Shown here: one piece after another, positions 30,259 through 41,409 of the stretch | Position numbering within the stretch: position 1 is the stretch's first letter | How the letters are laid out: every line of letters begins with the position of its first letter | The notes under the pieces: model-generated | Told to the model about the DNA's origin: nothing | The model's input: only the letters and a program-made list of their open reading frames with translations | The model's database searches: none | Source: Sphaerolaimus hirsutus | Taxonomy: Eukaryota; Nematoda; Chromadorea; Monhysterida; Sphaerolaimidae | Direction of reading: 5' to 3' | DNA: 64,000 nucleotides | Assembly: GCA_964036195.1 (NCBI GenBank) | Contig: OZ038450.1 | Coordinates: 7,690,701 to 7,754,700, forward strand | Position numbers and translations under genes: made by a program

Positions 30259-30612
30259 TGTAAAATCCTAATTAGTTGAGCATTTAAACGTCCTATTAAA
30301 AATTTGGATTTTATCTAAATAATTGTAAATTGTGTGGGAATATATATTCAATGAAAAAGTATCTCTGTCGACAATTCTGCAGTTTCTTTATTCAATCTCT
30401 CAAAGTCGTAAGTGAATTAAAAACGGCACTCGCAATGGCAAAATCTCGGCAACTCAAAAGATCACCAGACAGCGTGAAATGTCAATTAAGTTTATAGAAA
30501 CATTACTTTGAAAGCTACCGACATTCCACTTACATTTACCCGTTAGCTAGCTGATAGCATTAATAAAAGGTAAAGTAAACAAAAAGAAGGGAATTTTCGC
30601 AGGTGCGAGACA
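30259..30612 (-). repeat. 5' LTR of BEL/Pao-like element
   Basis: 354 bp, the same TGTAAAATCC...GAGACA limits as the other LTR, followed by target duplication GATCG. The first bases inside the element read TGGCGCAGCC on the minus strand, which could serve as a primer-binding site; this is untested. Confidence 0.85.
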
Positions 30613-30819
30613 GATCGGTCCTATACATGAAATCCATTAAATTGTCCTCCCCGGTGACACAAATCCATGAAATTGTGTGCCCTCCGCTGTTTATGAACGT
30701 GTATTTCATACGTGTACAGCTGTATCTGGCGCTGGCGCCAGTGCTATGGTGTGGCGCCTATGAATGGCGCCAGCGCCATTCCGTCACTGTGTAGGCGAAA
30801 TTTCAAGGGGGGGCTGAGC

Positions 30820-31489
30820 TAGGGTGTCAAATTTCCGTTTTCCGTTTTCCGTTTCCGTTTTCCGGAGGCAAATTTTTTCCGTTTTCCGTTCCGTTTTCCG
30901 GCTGCTGAAATTTTTTTTCCGTTTTCCGTTCCGTTTTCCGGCAACTTTTTTTTCTGTTTCCGTTTTTCCGGGTCATTTTCCGTTTTCCGGCTAAATTTTC
31001 AGTTTTTCCGCCTTTTTTCCGTTTTCCGTCTCAATTTCCAGTTTTTCCACCTTTTTTCCAGTTTCCGCCTCAATTTTCCATTTTCCGCCTCAATTTCCAG
31101 TTTTTCCCAGTTTCCGCCTCAATTTTCCATTTTTCCGCCTCATTTTACCTTTTTCTGGCTCAACTTTCTGTTTTCTGATCAGCCAAACTGGTAAAAATTC
31201 ATGCAGATTGTCAATGATGTGAAAAAATTTTTGTTTCCAGCAAATTTTCAGCAAATTTTACCTGTTTTCCAGCAAAATTTCAGCAATTTCCGTGCAAATT
31301 TGATTTTTCCGTTTCCGTTTTTCCGGCCTCTTTTTCCGTTTTCCGGCCGCTGAAAATTTTTTTCCGTTTCCGTTTCCGTTTTCCGCCAAGTGCAAAATTT
31401 TTTCCGTTTTCCGTTCCGTTTTTCGGCCGCTGAAAAAAATTTTCCGTTTCCGTTTCCGTTTTCCGTAAAAAAAATTTTTTGACACCCTA
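30820..31489. mobile_element. hAT-like TTTTCCG-array element
   Basis: Ends TAGGGTGTCAAATTTCCG and TTTTTTGACACCCTA. Perfect 8-bp duplication GGCTGAGC (30812-30819 and 31490-31497). The body is almost entirely (TTTTCCG)-like repeats with a short AT-rich middle. A second copy is at 58607-59482. Confidence 0.8.
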
Positions 31490-31679
31490 GGCTGAGCCCC
31501 CCCCCATTCGCCGGGCTCCGTAAACAGGCAGCCCCCCCGCTCGAAAATCCTGGATACGTCCCTGCAACAATGTAGCCCTTTGTTCTGCCGCCAACTCACC
31601 ACACTCATTATAATCCAACCCCCCCCCCCCCAACAGACTGTCGCCGCGTGTTGCGTGTCGGTGTTGCGCAGGAATGAAA

Positions 31680-31925
31680 ATGCACGAAGTTGCGATGAAA
31701 ATGAACTTCAAGTAAACTAGTGATGAAAAATGGAATCGGGTACCCGGTTTTTATTTCCATCGCTAGTTCACTTGAAGTCGATTTTCATCACAACAATCGA
31801 TTTCAGGTGAACTAGTGATGGAAATGAAAACCGATTACCCGATTCCATTTTCCATCGCTAGTTCACTTGAAGTCAATTGTTGTGATGAAAATGGACTTCA
31901 AGTAAACTAGTTACATCACATTAAC
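31680..31925. repeat. Palindromic mosaic of ACTTCAAGTRAACTAGTGATG units
   Basis: The unit occurs at least four times, alternately direct and inverted, with GGGTACCCGGTTTT and ACCGATTACCCG between units. The RNA would fold into nested hairpins. Ends are not resolved. Confidence 0.6.
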
Positions 31926-32059
31926 GTAAAGATAAAAAGGAAAAATTCTTGTTTTCATGAGCAACACGGAACGCAGCATGCGGCTACAGTCTGTTCGGGG
32001 GGGGGGGGATTAGATTAAAATGAGTGTGGTGAGTTGGCGGCAAAACTCAGGGCGACACA

Positions 32060-32330
32060 TTGTTACTAGCCCCTTCTATTATTGCGTGCCCTTTGAGATT
32101 TGCCACACCGCGCCGTTAATTAAAATCTGCGGCCCATTCCGCATGTACGCCCTCCCCACACTCTGCGGGTCGCTAATCACGCTAATCCCCAGCCCATACC
32201 GCACATATACCCATCATGCATTTGTGCCCATCCCGCATCATGGCCCATCCCGCACGTTGCATCAACTGTGTGCGGGATGGGCACAAATGCGGAGTGGGCT
32301 TTGATGCGGAATGCTACACTGTCCCTCGGT
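32060..32330. repeat. CCCATTCCGCA repeat, right (inverted) copy
   Basis: Inverse of the block at 24520-24845. Poly-C/G-flanked inverted pair at about 31585-31635 and 32000-32045 (GAGTTGGCGGC) lies next to it, so nested transposon ends are likely. Confidence 0.55.
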
Positions 32331-32435
32331 CTCGTAGCAACCCAAAATTGTATCGTAACTTTTCACCATCGATTTCACACAGTTCAACAGTTGGCACCAA
32401 ATTGCACGCGTAATCAGTGCATTTGGCCCATACAG

Positions 32436-32705
32436 AAATGCGGGCAATGTCCCTTCGCGACGGGAAAGCCGGGTCACCTGCGCAACCACATGCTGAGCGT
32501 GCACACGGGCAGCCTTACGGCGCCGCCCGGCCCCAGCAAAGCGGCAGCCAAGCCGGCCACCAAGTGGTTCACCTGCGACTCGTGCGGCTACGAGGCGCGC
32601 ACCAAACAGATGCTGCAGCGGCACAAGCGGCGCCACGCCGGCTCGCCCTCCCAACCCGCTCAGCCCGCCCTGCAGAAGTCTAGTCTGGGCCCTCGTATAC
32701 AGGAG
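32436..32705 (+). CDS. Zinc-finger gene copy 2, exon F
   Basis: 90 codons in phase 0 after GGCCCATACAG and before GTGTGT. Fingers KCGQCPFATG to SVH and FTCDSCGYEA to RRH; longer Pro/Gln-rich tail (SQPAQPALQ) than copy 1. It lies 8 kb after the last E-type exon because of the inserted retroelement and repeats. Confidence 0.8.
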
Positions 32706-33108
32706 GTGTGTTTTTACATATATTTAACCTTTATTTTGTATTAACCTCTCAATTAGGGATGGCCGGGGTTTTTTAAATAAAATATTTAAGCTTTTAATTT
32801 AATATTTAAATTGAGGCAAGCATCGAAACCTTGCATTAAAGATTGCCAGTTAAATTCTTTTCAATCTTTGTAAAAAAAATGTAAAATTGTGTCTTTTTAT
32901 CTCATTGTCGACTTTTGGAATATAATAAAATGAAAAATGGATAAAATTTAAATAAATCATATCTGGGAGCTTACAAAAGTTTTTTTTTAACGGTATCGTC
33001 AAAAAAAGTTTGTTTTTCCATCCGTACTCTCCATATTTTAACTATTTTTAGTGTTTTTATCTGCATACTTCAACATTCCGGAAACAGTAAAACCACAAAC
33101 TGTCGCAG

Positions 33109-33342
33109 AAGCAGCCGGCCCCCTTGGACGACGACGACCCCGTAGCGGGCGCGTCTGGCTGGTTCTGCTGCAAGTACTGCAGTTACAAGACGAGGTTCAA
33201 GCACGCGCTCAGGCGACACCACGGCACCATGCACACGCACCCGGATCTGATTCGATGGTTCCACTGTCAATTTTGTGATTACAGATCTAAGGAGCAGTAT
33301 TATACTAGGAAGCACATGGCCAAGAAACACTTTTTTATTTAG
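33109..33342 (+). CDS. Zinc-finger gene copy 2, terminal exon
   Basis: Phase-0 start after ACTGTCGCAG with KQPAPLDDDDPVAGASG. Fingers are FCCKYCSYKT to MH and FHCQFCDYRS to KKH; ends FFI. Only one terminal exon is visible for copy 2. Most similar in finger 2 to T5 and T10. Confidence 0.8.
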   Translation, partial: KQPAPLDDDDPVAGASGWFCCKYCSYKTRFKHALRRHHGTMHTHPDLIRWFHCQFCDYRSKEQYYTRKHMAKKHFFI

Positions 33343-33500
33343 GATGTTTTGTGCGCTGCATAATAATTGTACATACGTTACGTATTGAAATAACTTATCG
33401 AGGTCATGGTTTATAACACTATTTTCTTTTTCGTTGTGTATTCTTAACTTCAGTTTTTGTTTCTGATAGTGCAACTTAGTCTACCTATATACTCATAAAT

Positions 33501-33620
33501 ATGCCGACGGCATCAGACCCTGTTATCGCTGCTATTTACTCTCACTTAGAAGATGAAAAACTGCCAAAGTATGTCATGGGAACCGTAAAGGATTATTATG
33601 AAACGATCGGACGCGCAAGT
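33501..33620 (+). CDS. Possible first exon of an unknown small gene
   Basis: ATG in an AT-rich context begins MPTASDPVIAAIYSHLEDEK and stays open until a GTAACC donor-like site near 33621; beyond it the sequence becomes a GGGGGATAATTCGAGG repeat. The composition looks coding but no domain is recognised. Confidence 0.25.
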
Positions 33621-33752
33621 AACCTTGAAATACACCAGGGGGTATTATTATTTCGCCAGCGAAATTTGAGGGGGATAATTCGAGGGGGATTTATTATCTC
33701 GCCAGAAACTTTCGGGTGGATCACAGTAGAGTAGGCTGCCCAAAACTGGTAA

Positions 33753-34920
33753 TAAAGCCGGAATTACAGCTCAGCGGCGTTTGACGTGAAATGATGACGT
33801 CGTAAAATTGATTACATCAAAATAGACATAGGTACAGCTAGGGATGGCAAGCGCCTTTTTTTTAAACGCCGCTTTTTTTTAAAAAAAAGCGCAAGGGTCC
33901 CAGCGTTTTAGTACTCATGCACTAGGTATTGTGCAAAAAAATTTTCCGCGCAAGCGCATAATTTCACATGCAAATTGCCATTGGTGTTTGTTTTCATTGG
34001 TTTTGTAGCATTTTAGTGGCATAGCTTCTATTCCTGCATGGTATCATGTAATAATAAGTTGAGGAGATATGTCAGTGTAGTAAATAATATCCAGCCAATG
34101 TGCTTCCACTTCACTACAGTGTGAAACATCACTGTCATGTATTAGCCATCTTTTATAGCCAAATTAAAGCACTATTCCATGCCTAACTTCACTTGCAGTC
34201 AAGAAACATGTAACGGCAATATACATAATTAGTCTGCATAAAATTGGATTTTTTTTGGCAGAAATCAGCACTTATAATGCCATCAGATGTCCTAAAAAAA
34301 ATATGAAAATAATAATTATTTAATAAGTTATTAATTTTACATCAAAATTTACACATTCTACGTCAACATTTCAGGTCAAACAGTTTACGTCACCAAAAAA
34401 TTTTGACGTTAAATTAATAACTACTTAAATAATGATTATTTGGTAAAAAAATTTTGGGACATTACACAGGGGCGGGCCTGATACGCACATCTGCCAGTTA
34501 CGCAGTAAAGTGAAAAAAAAGTTGCGCAATGACATTAGTGAACTTTTTTCACTTCACTCATATCTGAAAATCACTTGAAAATGTGTCAAGTGAAAAATAG
34601 CCATTTTTCACCGTTTTTCACTTGACACATTTTCAAGTGATTTTCAGATATAAGTGAAGTGAAAAAAGTTCACCAATGTCATTGCGCAGCGTTTTTCACT
34701 TCTCATATCTGAAAATCACTTGGAAAAGTGTCAAGTGAAAAAAAACGGGCAAATGTGCGTTACGGGCAGATGTGCGTATCAGTGCACCCCCATTACACAC
34801 AATTACTAGAACTATCTAATTCTGAAATTTCAATGCTGTACCTTTGTCTATTTTGATGTAATCAATTTTACGACGTCATCATTTCACGTCAACCGCCGCT
34901 GAGCTGTAATTCCGGCTTTA
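33753..34920. mobile_element. Element with ~85-bp terminal inverted repeats
   Basis: Ends TAAAGCCGGAATTACAGC and GCTGTAATTCCGGCTTTA; the arms continue nearly perfectly to GACATAGGTACAGC / GCTGTACCTTTGTC. The interior holds a TAGGGATGGCAAG sequence (33838) and the hairpin at 34524-34687. No transposase. Confidence 0.65.
34524..34687. repeat. Long perfect-type hairpin
   Basis: Left arm 34524-34598 starts GCGCAATGACATT; right arm 34614-34687 is its reverse complement with about three differences. The loop is 15 bases. A third, partial copy follows to about 34740. Confidence 0.75.
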
Positions 34921-35012
34921 ATGTGACCAATAAATATTTGAACATAAATAAGTGTGTCTACACGGGACATATATTGCAATTGTACTTTGGACAATTGCAT
35001 ACATGATGTACA

Positions 35013-35228
35013 TCACACAAGACGGGGGGAGGGGTATTTCTTCTCAGCGAGCGCCTTCTCTTCAACGGATTTCTTTGGTGTAGTCGGACGTGCGGCGGTG
35101 CACGGCACAAAGCGGAAATGACACGGCAATTTCCAATTTTGCTTCATTTGAAAATCCCGAACAACGTGAAATGATAAGCGTTTAACACAAAACGTTGGAG
35201 CACAAACGATAATGAAAAGTAAAGCCAT
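35013..35228 (-). CDS. Small ORF with short hydrophobic N-terminus
   Basis: 71 residues from ATG, MALLFIIVCAPTFC followed by a basic, Cys-containing body ending KKYPSPRLV. It could be a small secreted peptide, but there is no homology I recognise and chance is not excluded. Confidence 0.2.
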   Translation of the reverse strand: MALLFIIVCAPTFCVKRLSFHVVRDFQMKQNWKLPCHFRFVPCTAARPTTPKKSVEEKALAEKKYPSPRLV

Positions 35229-35497
35229 AGCAAAATCTATACAAAAAGTACATGATGCCTATTTATCAGTCAGTCTATTTTTCCTCGTGGCACATAGATG
35301 CAGGCTCTCTTGAGATTCCATTTTCCCGCAGAAACTTCGCAACCACAGCACGACTGACCTGCGATTGCACATCCAAGTAAACCGGGTAGTGTAGGGAAAC
35401 TCATCTAACATCACAAAGCCGGAGCATAATACCCCAAAAAATACATTTTCAAGTTTGCAATTTTTTCAAGTTGCAACTAGAAAATAGGCTGGAGATA

Positions 35498-35736
35498 TTG
35501 GCGCACCGCACACTGCAAAGTGTAACGATCGGGTCCGGACGTTTTAATTTCCGCCCGGACAGAATTATAAAGTCAGTCCGGACGATTTTATTTACAACAC
35601 ATCTAAAAAAACTACTGAAATTTAGATCGGTTCGGACGATTTTGTATTCCACCCCTTTTTAATTCCGCCTTTGAATTCCACCCATGCAAAAATCGTCCGA
35701 ACTTCCCGTGCCACTTTGCAGTGCGCGGTGCGCCAA
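35498..35736. mobile_element. MITE with TTGGCGCACCGC ends
   Basis: Left TTGGCGCACCGCACACTGCA and right GCGCGGTGCGCCAA are inverted; interior has TCCGGACG repeats. About 239 bp. Confidence 0.65.
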
Positions 35737-35999
35737 TGAGCCACTATTTTTAATTTAAAAAAAAACAGGAAGCATTTTTTGGTTGCAGGTACCACTTATA
35801 ATTCTATTCCATGGCTCTACGGCCATTATATGATGATAAATATATAATGTTACAATCAGAAAGTACTGTTATATATAGTCTTATGCGCCTGTATGTTGAC
35901 ACGTAACCAGATTTGGGAGGTCTTGAAAAGTAAATTTTTTCAAATTTCTGGACAAAACAGCGCTGCCTTTACATCATTCATAAAGGAGCAATGACAGGA

Positions 36000-36860
36000 A
36001 GTCAGGAACATAATATGACCACCCAAACCAACGTAAAAGCCGAATTCTCGCGAGGCCCGAACTGCTAGCTGGCGCGTCGAAAGACCATCGTCGGCAAGCG
36101 CCCAGCGTACAATCAACTTCCCCTGCGCATCAGTAAGAACGCGCGGTCGGCCACTTCTTGGACGTACTGCCAATGTGGCCAGGGGGCAGTCCCAGGTCCT
36201 GTAAAAGGCCCTGCAATGTGTAAAAGATCCTGTAAAGTGTCAGGTGTAGTGATCTAAAAGCGCCATGGCGCTTGGCGCTATTTTCCTGTGGCGCTATTGA
36301 CGCTTGGCGCTATTTGTGACCGGCGCCAGGAACAAAATGTCTGGCGCTAGCGCCAAACCAAAAAGCGCCATCGCGCTTCTGGCGCTTGGCGCCATTTTGC
36401 TCTGGCGCCATTGGCGCTTGGCGCTAGGGGTCGGAAAAGCGCCATGGCGCTTGGTGTCAAAGTTCTGGCGCTTTTCACATCACAAGTCAGGTGTATTCAA
36501 ATCTTATTGTATATATCCAAATCTTATTTTTTGGTATCGAAATCTGACTTTTGGGCATAAGATTTGGATGCGATACAATAAGATTTGGATATAAATTACA
36601 TGACAGTACACACTTTATAGGGCCTTTGACATGACACATGACTTAACAGGGTCTTTTACACTTAACAAGGTCTTTTACAAAATCTGGGACTGGCACCAGC
36701 GTGCCCTCCTCGCGGTGACGACTCAAAATAGTTTGGACACATCGCTGGGTCTTCCCAATGCGAGTGGCGATTTCGAGCGTGCTGAGTTTGTCCCTCATGT
36801 CGAGCACGAAGGCTTTCTCTTGAACAGTGACTTGGCCCGTTTTCTGCGAGTATAATGGTA
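36000..36860 (-). pseudogene. Tc1/mariner-like transposase N-terminus, split by nested repeats
   Basis: The first part (about 36690-36855, minus) reads VQEKAFVLDMRDKLSTLEI and IGKTQRCVQTILSRHREEG, a helix-turn-helix. The second (about 36040-36172, minus) reads RSGRPRVLTDAQGKLI and LSTRQLAVRASREFG. A 500-bp block of TGTAAAAGG and GGCGCC repeats (36180-36680) separates them. No catalytic domain follows. Confidence 0.6.
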
Positions 36861-37128
36861 GGGATCGCGTGGTAAATAGATAATACAGAGTCACGAAAAT
36901 CGTCTTTTGCTTTTATAGTTAAAAACAAGTTTTTTTCAAAGTTTTTTTTAATAAAAAGTTGTTTCTTTCAATTAAAAAAAAGAAGTGCAATGATGGATTC
37001 TAAAGACGACATCTGCTTAGATTTTTATCATCGCGCAATGCCTCTGATCGATCACAAAATAAAACGGACCAATTTTCAATCGACAATAATCTTGAAGAAA
37101 TATCACGCAGACATCAGCACACACCAAC

Positions 37129-37341
37129 CTTGTAGCGCGGGAGCGCAGGACAGCGATACCGTTTGTGTCGCTGCAGGTCGATTTTGACCCGCGCCCTGTA
37201 ATTGCAGCTGTCGCAGTGTAACGACTCAAACGCAGTTTTGCTGGAGCCCGCAGCCGCCTCGTCGGCGCCCGAGTGCACGTACAGCAGGTGGTTGCGCATG
37301 TTGTGCGGTTCGGAGCTCGTGTAGGCGCAGTGCGGACATCG
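37129..37341 (-). CDS. Zinc-finger gene copy 4, exon F
   Basis: 71 codons, phase 0, after TTGTTCGCAG and before GTTGGT. Fingers RCPHCAYTSS to YVH and LHCDSCNYRA. The second finger runs DLQRHKRYRCP, so the last ligand would be Cys. No terminal exon is found downstream (below 37129) on this strand. Confidence 0.75.
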
Positions 37342-37724
37342 CTGCGAACAAACAGCATTGGTTTTAGAGCGGCGGTTCAGTACCTATATTGTGGATCTCT
37401 GGGTGTGGTAGGGAAAACGCTGTTTCAGATTACCCTCCTAAAAGTTCAGCAATTGATTCGTCGACTTCTAAAATACGATCATATCAAATTTTCGACCCTC
37501 CAAAATGTAGTCAAGCACGGAAAGGGCATCTAGAATTGGCCCGGCACATTATTTTCGAAAAAATTCAACATCACCTTATACTTTATAACACTTTCTCACA
37601 TTTTGACACTTTTGGAATGTGTTTCTGTTGGAATGGAACGCCCTCTGGACTCACAAACGACCTAAGAGCCCCCAAATCAACAGAACCCCAACAAATTTAG
37701 TCAGCCAATGGTTTAACTGGTAAC

Positions 37725-37835
37725 CTTGATGGGCCGATTGCTGGATGTGGCGCGGGGCGACTGCCTCTCGCACTTCGACGGCGAATCGAGAGACGACAGA
37801 TTGTTGGAGATCACCGCAGGGAAGTCGGTTTCACT
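37725..37835 (-). CDS. Zinc-finger gene copy 4, exon E
   Basis: 37 codons after GTCTTTTCCAG and before GTTACC: SETDFPAVISNN, ending SSNRPIK. The RPIK end matches copy 3. Phase 0. Confidence 0.7.
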
Positions 37836-37853
37836 CTGGAAAAGACATGTCGA

Positions 37854-38079
37854 TGGCGGCCCACAAACCAGGTGACGCCAATTGTGTGTCAATTGGTTTG
37901 TGTCAACTCAGATTTCGGTTACACAAGTCGCAGTACGATCTTTCAATGCACTTGCCGTAACATTTATTTTTTAACATTGTCGCGTGTGCATTTGATGATA
38001 GCTCTGCGACAAGTGAGGCCGAAATCTGAGTTGATCAGACTAGTTGACACACTTGTGTCAACTAGTGTGCGGGCCGCCA
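37854..38079. mobile_element. GTCAACT-rich MITE filling intron D-E of copy 4
   Basis: Ends TGGCGGCCCACAAACCAGG and CTAGTGTGCGGGCCGCCA. The interior arms share TCAACTCAGATTTCGG / CCGAAATCTGAGTTGA. It makes up most of the 276-base intron. Confidence 0.7.
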
Positions 38080-38111
38080 ATAGATGCGTCAAAGTGAACA
38101 ACCGGCGTTAC

Positions 38112-38279
38112 CTCATTGCCGTGGCTCGACTGTTCTTCGTCGTCCGAGTGCATCTGCGCATCAGAACATCCAGTGAAATCCGTCGCGCCCATCACACTGC
38201 CGCTCATCTGCGACCCGTCCGGCGGAAATTCGTCCATCGCTCCACCACACTCCTGCTTCAACTGTCGAACGGAGTGTAC
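38112..38279 (-). CDS. Zinc-finger gene copy 4, exon D
   Basis: 56 codons after CGTGTGTAG and before GTAACG: VHSVRQLKQECGGAMDEF, then DGSQMSGSVMG and HSDDEEQSSHGNE. The FGLDGS block of other copies is shortened. Phase 0. Confidence 0.75.
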
Positions 38280-38345
38280 CTACACACGTGTACCATCCGC
38301 GTGAGCCTGGCTGTGTTGATACTAAGGCAGTACTGCAGGGATAAC

Positions 38346-38483
38346 CTGCGGCACATCGAGTCCGGGGTCGTGTTCGTGGGCGTGTCCGAGCTGGTCGACC
38401 AGGTGCTCGTAGATGACGTGCTTCTGCAGCAGCCACGCGCTGTGGTTCGTCCCGTACGCGCACCGGTTGCACTGGAAACGCTT
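38346..38483 (-). CDS. Zinc-finger gene copy 4, exon C
   Basis: 46 codons after TCCCCGCAG and before GTTATC. Finger FQCNRCAYG to YEH; the DNA is almost identical to copy 3 over the exon and its 5' intron flank. Confidence 0.8.
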
Positions 38484-39004
38484 CTGCGGGGAGAAAGCGC
38501 AGTGCACGATTCGGAATTAAAACTTACCAAATCAAGGGCGACTATTCAGTGGAGTAGCCAGGAGCGACCTCTCCCTTCCCGGATGAGGTATGAAAAATGT
38601 ACCAAAGTGGCGATTTTCGTTTTCAAGAGTGCTGTCAAAAAAGTTCCCCTCTTCTTCGCGCATTTTCCCTTACCACAAAAGGTATTTCCAGTTCACTAGT
38701 TCCGGCAGCCTCAGATCCTGAATAAATTCACTCGAGGTGCCCATGTCGCTGTATATGTACATATGTAAGCACATACATATGCAGCGGTTTTGAGCGCCAA
38801 TGCCATGGTCTTGGGCGCCATGGCGTGGCGCCTACGAATAGCGCTGGCGCCATTCTCTTACTACAGCGGTCAAATTTTAGGGGGGGGGGCCGCACCCCCC
38901 CCCCGTTCGCCCGGCTCAGTATACTATCCGTCCCCGCTCAAAAATTCCACTGCGACTAGTTACTGTTTTGAGCACCCAGTCAACGGTGAGTAAAGCGGGA
39001 CAAC

Positions 39005-39118
39005 CTGTATATTGGTAGCAGCGTTGGCTGCGTCCCCACTGGGCGGCTGCTGGGGGGAAGCCACCTGCGCACCGGTCATGCCCAGAACCTCCGCTGCCGA
39101 CGCGACTGCATCCACTTC
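39005..39118 (-). CDS. Zinc-finger gene copy 4, exon B
   Basis: 38 codons after GAACGCAG and before GTTGTC: EVDAVASAAEVLGMTG, then a Pro/Gln/Ala-rich tail (ASPQQPPSG). Phase 0. Confidence 0.75.
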
Positions 39119-39556
39119 CTGCGTTCGAAATGTAATGAGGGAACTGGATATTGTACTACAAGGTGTTAAACTACCATATTTATATGAATCAAGTCACATA
39201 GAAATTATGCGCCGAATTTATCCGCAGTGCATGAATAGTAGTCTTTTATTGCGATGGGATATGGTAATGTCATTGTAAAGTGGGCATCCAGTAGATCGGA
39301 TCAACACCACACATGGCCACGAAAGCTACCTAATTCCAAACCCCACTGTGGCGCCAGCTTACGGCCGAAATTTCGGAAACTGACATACTTGAGTTGACCC
39401 TAATAAATCACTTTCCATCTGTCAACAGTGGTAGAGGGCCTGCCTACCTGTTGCGGTCTCTAACGTGTTCAACCCGGTTTGACTGGTTACCAAAATTGCC
39501 GCCATTAACCAGTGTATACTCGGTGGACCGCAAAGTATGCGCCCAAAATTACTCAC

Positions 39557-39739
39557 CCGGTGCACTTGAGAGCGATGAGCTATCAGCTCGACGGCACTTT
39601 TGAAGGGACCGCCCTGGCACGCGGCGCACAGGAACACGATGTCCTGGTAGGGCACGTGCTTGAAGGCCACGTGCAGCTCCAACTGCTCGCGGCTGGCGAA
39701 CTGCTCCACGCAGTGGCTCTGCTCGCACGCGAAGCCCAT
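39557..39739 (-). CDS. Zinc-finger gene copy 4, exon A
   Basis: 61 codons from MGFACEQSHC to SQVHR before GTGAGT. Two fingers as in copy 1; the second has CQGG in place of CDDGH and is one residue shorter, as in copy 3. Confidence 0.8.
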
Positions 39740-39846
39740 CTTCGTTCACACAATCGATGTAGAACTTGGGCAGAAGATTCTTCTCGAGTAAGGTATGAGC
39801 GACGACACGATGTTGGTTTCAAAGTTAATTTCTGTGATCTGAGCTG

Positions 39847-40353
39847 CAGAGTTGTTAAAAGTACTGAACTTTTTCGAAAGAAAACATAAACGTAAAGTAT
39901 TTATTTTTTACCCACAAGTGAGTACAGAAAACGTAAAGTATTTATTTTTTACTTTTACTCATGACTAAACGTGAGTAAATTACTTTTGTCCCGGGAAAAC
40001 GTAAAAGTGAGTATTTTTGAGAAATTTTGCCCCAACATTCACTCAAATTCACTCATTTTCGAACTTTTTCACCATAAACTTCACTAGTTAATGTATTTTT
40101 GCCTATTTTTGTGCTATTTTGGATATATTTTTCCCTATTTTTTTTTGCTTTTCTCTCCTTTTGTTTCCTTTATGCCTTTAAAAAGCCTATTAAAAAACCT
40201 GTTCGAAATACGTTTTCTCTACTCGCGTACTTTCAAAAAGTACGCGAGTAAGTGAGTACCGGTATTTTTTTCGGGATGAAACGTAAACGTATTTACGCAG
40301 TACTCGAGTATCCGTTTTTATCGAGTAAACGTAAATAAGTTTAAACAACAATG
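39847..40353. mobile_element. ACGTAAA-rich hAT-like element
   Basis: Starts CAGAGTTGTTAAAAGTAC, ends TTTAAACAACAATG, with perfect 8-bp duplication CTGAGCTG (39839-39846 and 40354-40361). Interior is filled with ACGTAAA and GAGTAAACG words. It lies just upstream of exon A of copy 4. Confidence 0.75.
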
Positions 40354-40361
40354 CTGAGCTG

Positions 40362-41409
40362 ACATATTTATGGGACCAGTAAACATTAGATTAATATTTG
40401 ACACATCTGTGTCCTTTTTATCACCTATAAATACTACGGGGCCGGGGCCCACACTAGTACAGTAAAAAGAAAGGTAATGTCATAGGCGTTCTTGCAAAAT
40501 GTCAGCTTTCGGACAAAGCGCAGATCAAGGGAGCTCAATACGTAAACGGGTAACCTTGTGTTTGGACAACTTCACGAAAATTTCAAGTATCATAATGTAT
40601 TTGAATAGGTATTTCATTTAATGGTGTGCACCATATTTAAATACATTTAGAAGTTACACGAACAGAAAAAAAACGAGTAAAACAAATTCATCAAAAATGC
40701 CTGACCAGCACAATACAGGAGATTTCACAAAGTGTAAGAATACTCAAGGATACAGGCAAGGAACGATAAAAAGTTCATATACTCGGCGGACATCACACTC
40801 GGTTTGGAAACCTACCATAACCCATCTGAATATTGATTGAACCAAAAATTATAGTTTTTCTATCATAATATTTCGTTCTTACTCTGGAATGAATGCCTAA
40901 TTACGAGATTTACCACAAGATTTTAATAATTAAATTATGGTAGGATTCTGCACATATTTACTTAGCGTTCCGCTGATGAGCATACCAAAAATGTAGTGTG
41001 GGGGCAGAGGCGACATTTCCAGGAAGTGTTTTAGGGGTTGGGTAAAGCTCGAACTGACCAGCTATCTAAATATGTAAATATGTATGTGAAACAGAAAACT
41101 CGTCTAGTATACAACACCTTTGCCACAAAATCGGCCAAAGTTTGCCTAGCTAGAGTCAATCAGTCAGAATTTTTGAGCGGGGGGGTTGGGGTTGCATAAA
41201 TCCGGCGAACGGGGGGAGGCGCCCCCTGGCTACGTCCTTGGAGTCAATGTTTCTGCCAATTAGCATTCTCCATTGCTTGGCAATATCCCCTTTTTCATCC
41301 TACTCACTCAAGCACAGTATCTAACTAAATATTATAACACACATCCGCAAAACTACTTTCAATCAGCTAAATGAAACTCCATAATCAGCTAAATGAAACT
41401 CCAAAGAAT
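40362..41409. other. Spacer between copies 3 and 4
   Basis: No gene seen. A GCGGGGGG...CTACGTCCTTGG transposon end lies at about 41165-41245. The copy 4 promoter should be in this stretch or the repeat beside it. Confidence 0.4.

Larger units (their letters stand above)
25017..30612 (-). mobile_element. BEL/Pao-like LTR element, internally deleted, in copy 2 intron
   Basis: Two 354-bp LTRs flank minus-strand frames for RNase H, integrase, an envelope-like glycoprotein and a further 238-residue frame. A 5-bp duplication GATCG lies at 25012-25016 and 30613-30617. The gag, protease and reverse-transcriptase regions are absent: the RNase H frame begins almost at the inner edge of the 5' LTR. Several frame breaks interrupt the pol and env parts. 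LTR similarity (about 98.9%) indicates a fairly recent insertion. It lies between the last E-type exon and F of copy 2, antisense to that gene. Confidence 0.85.
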
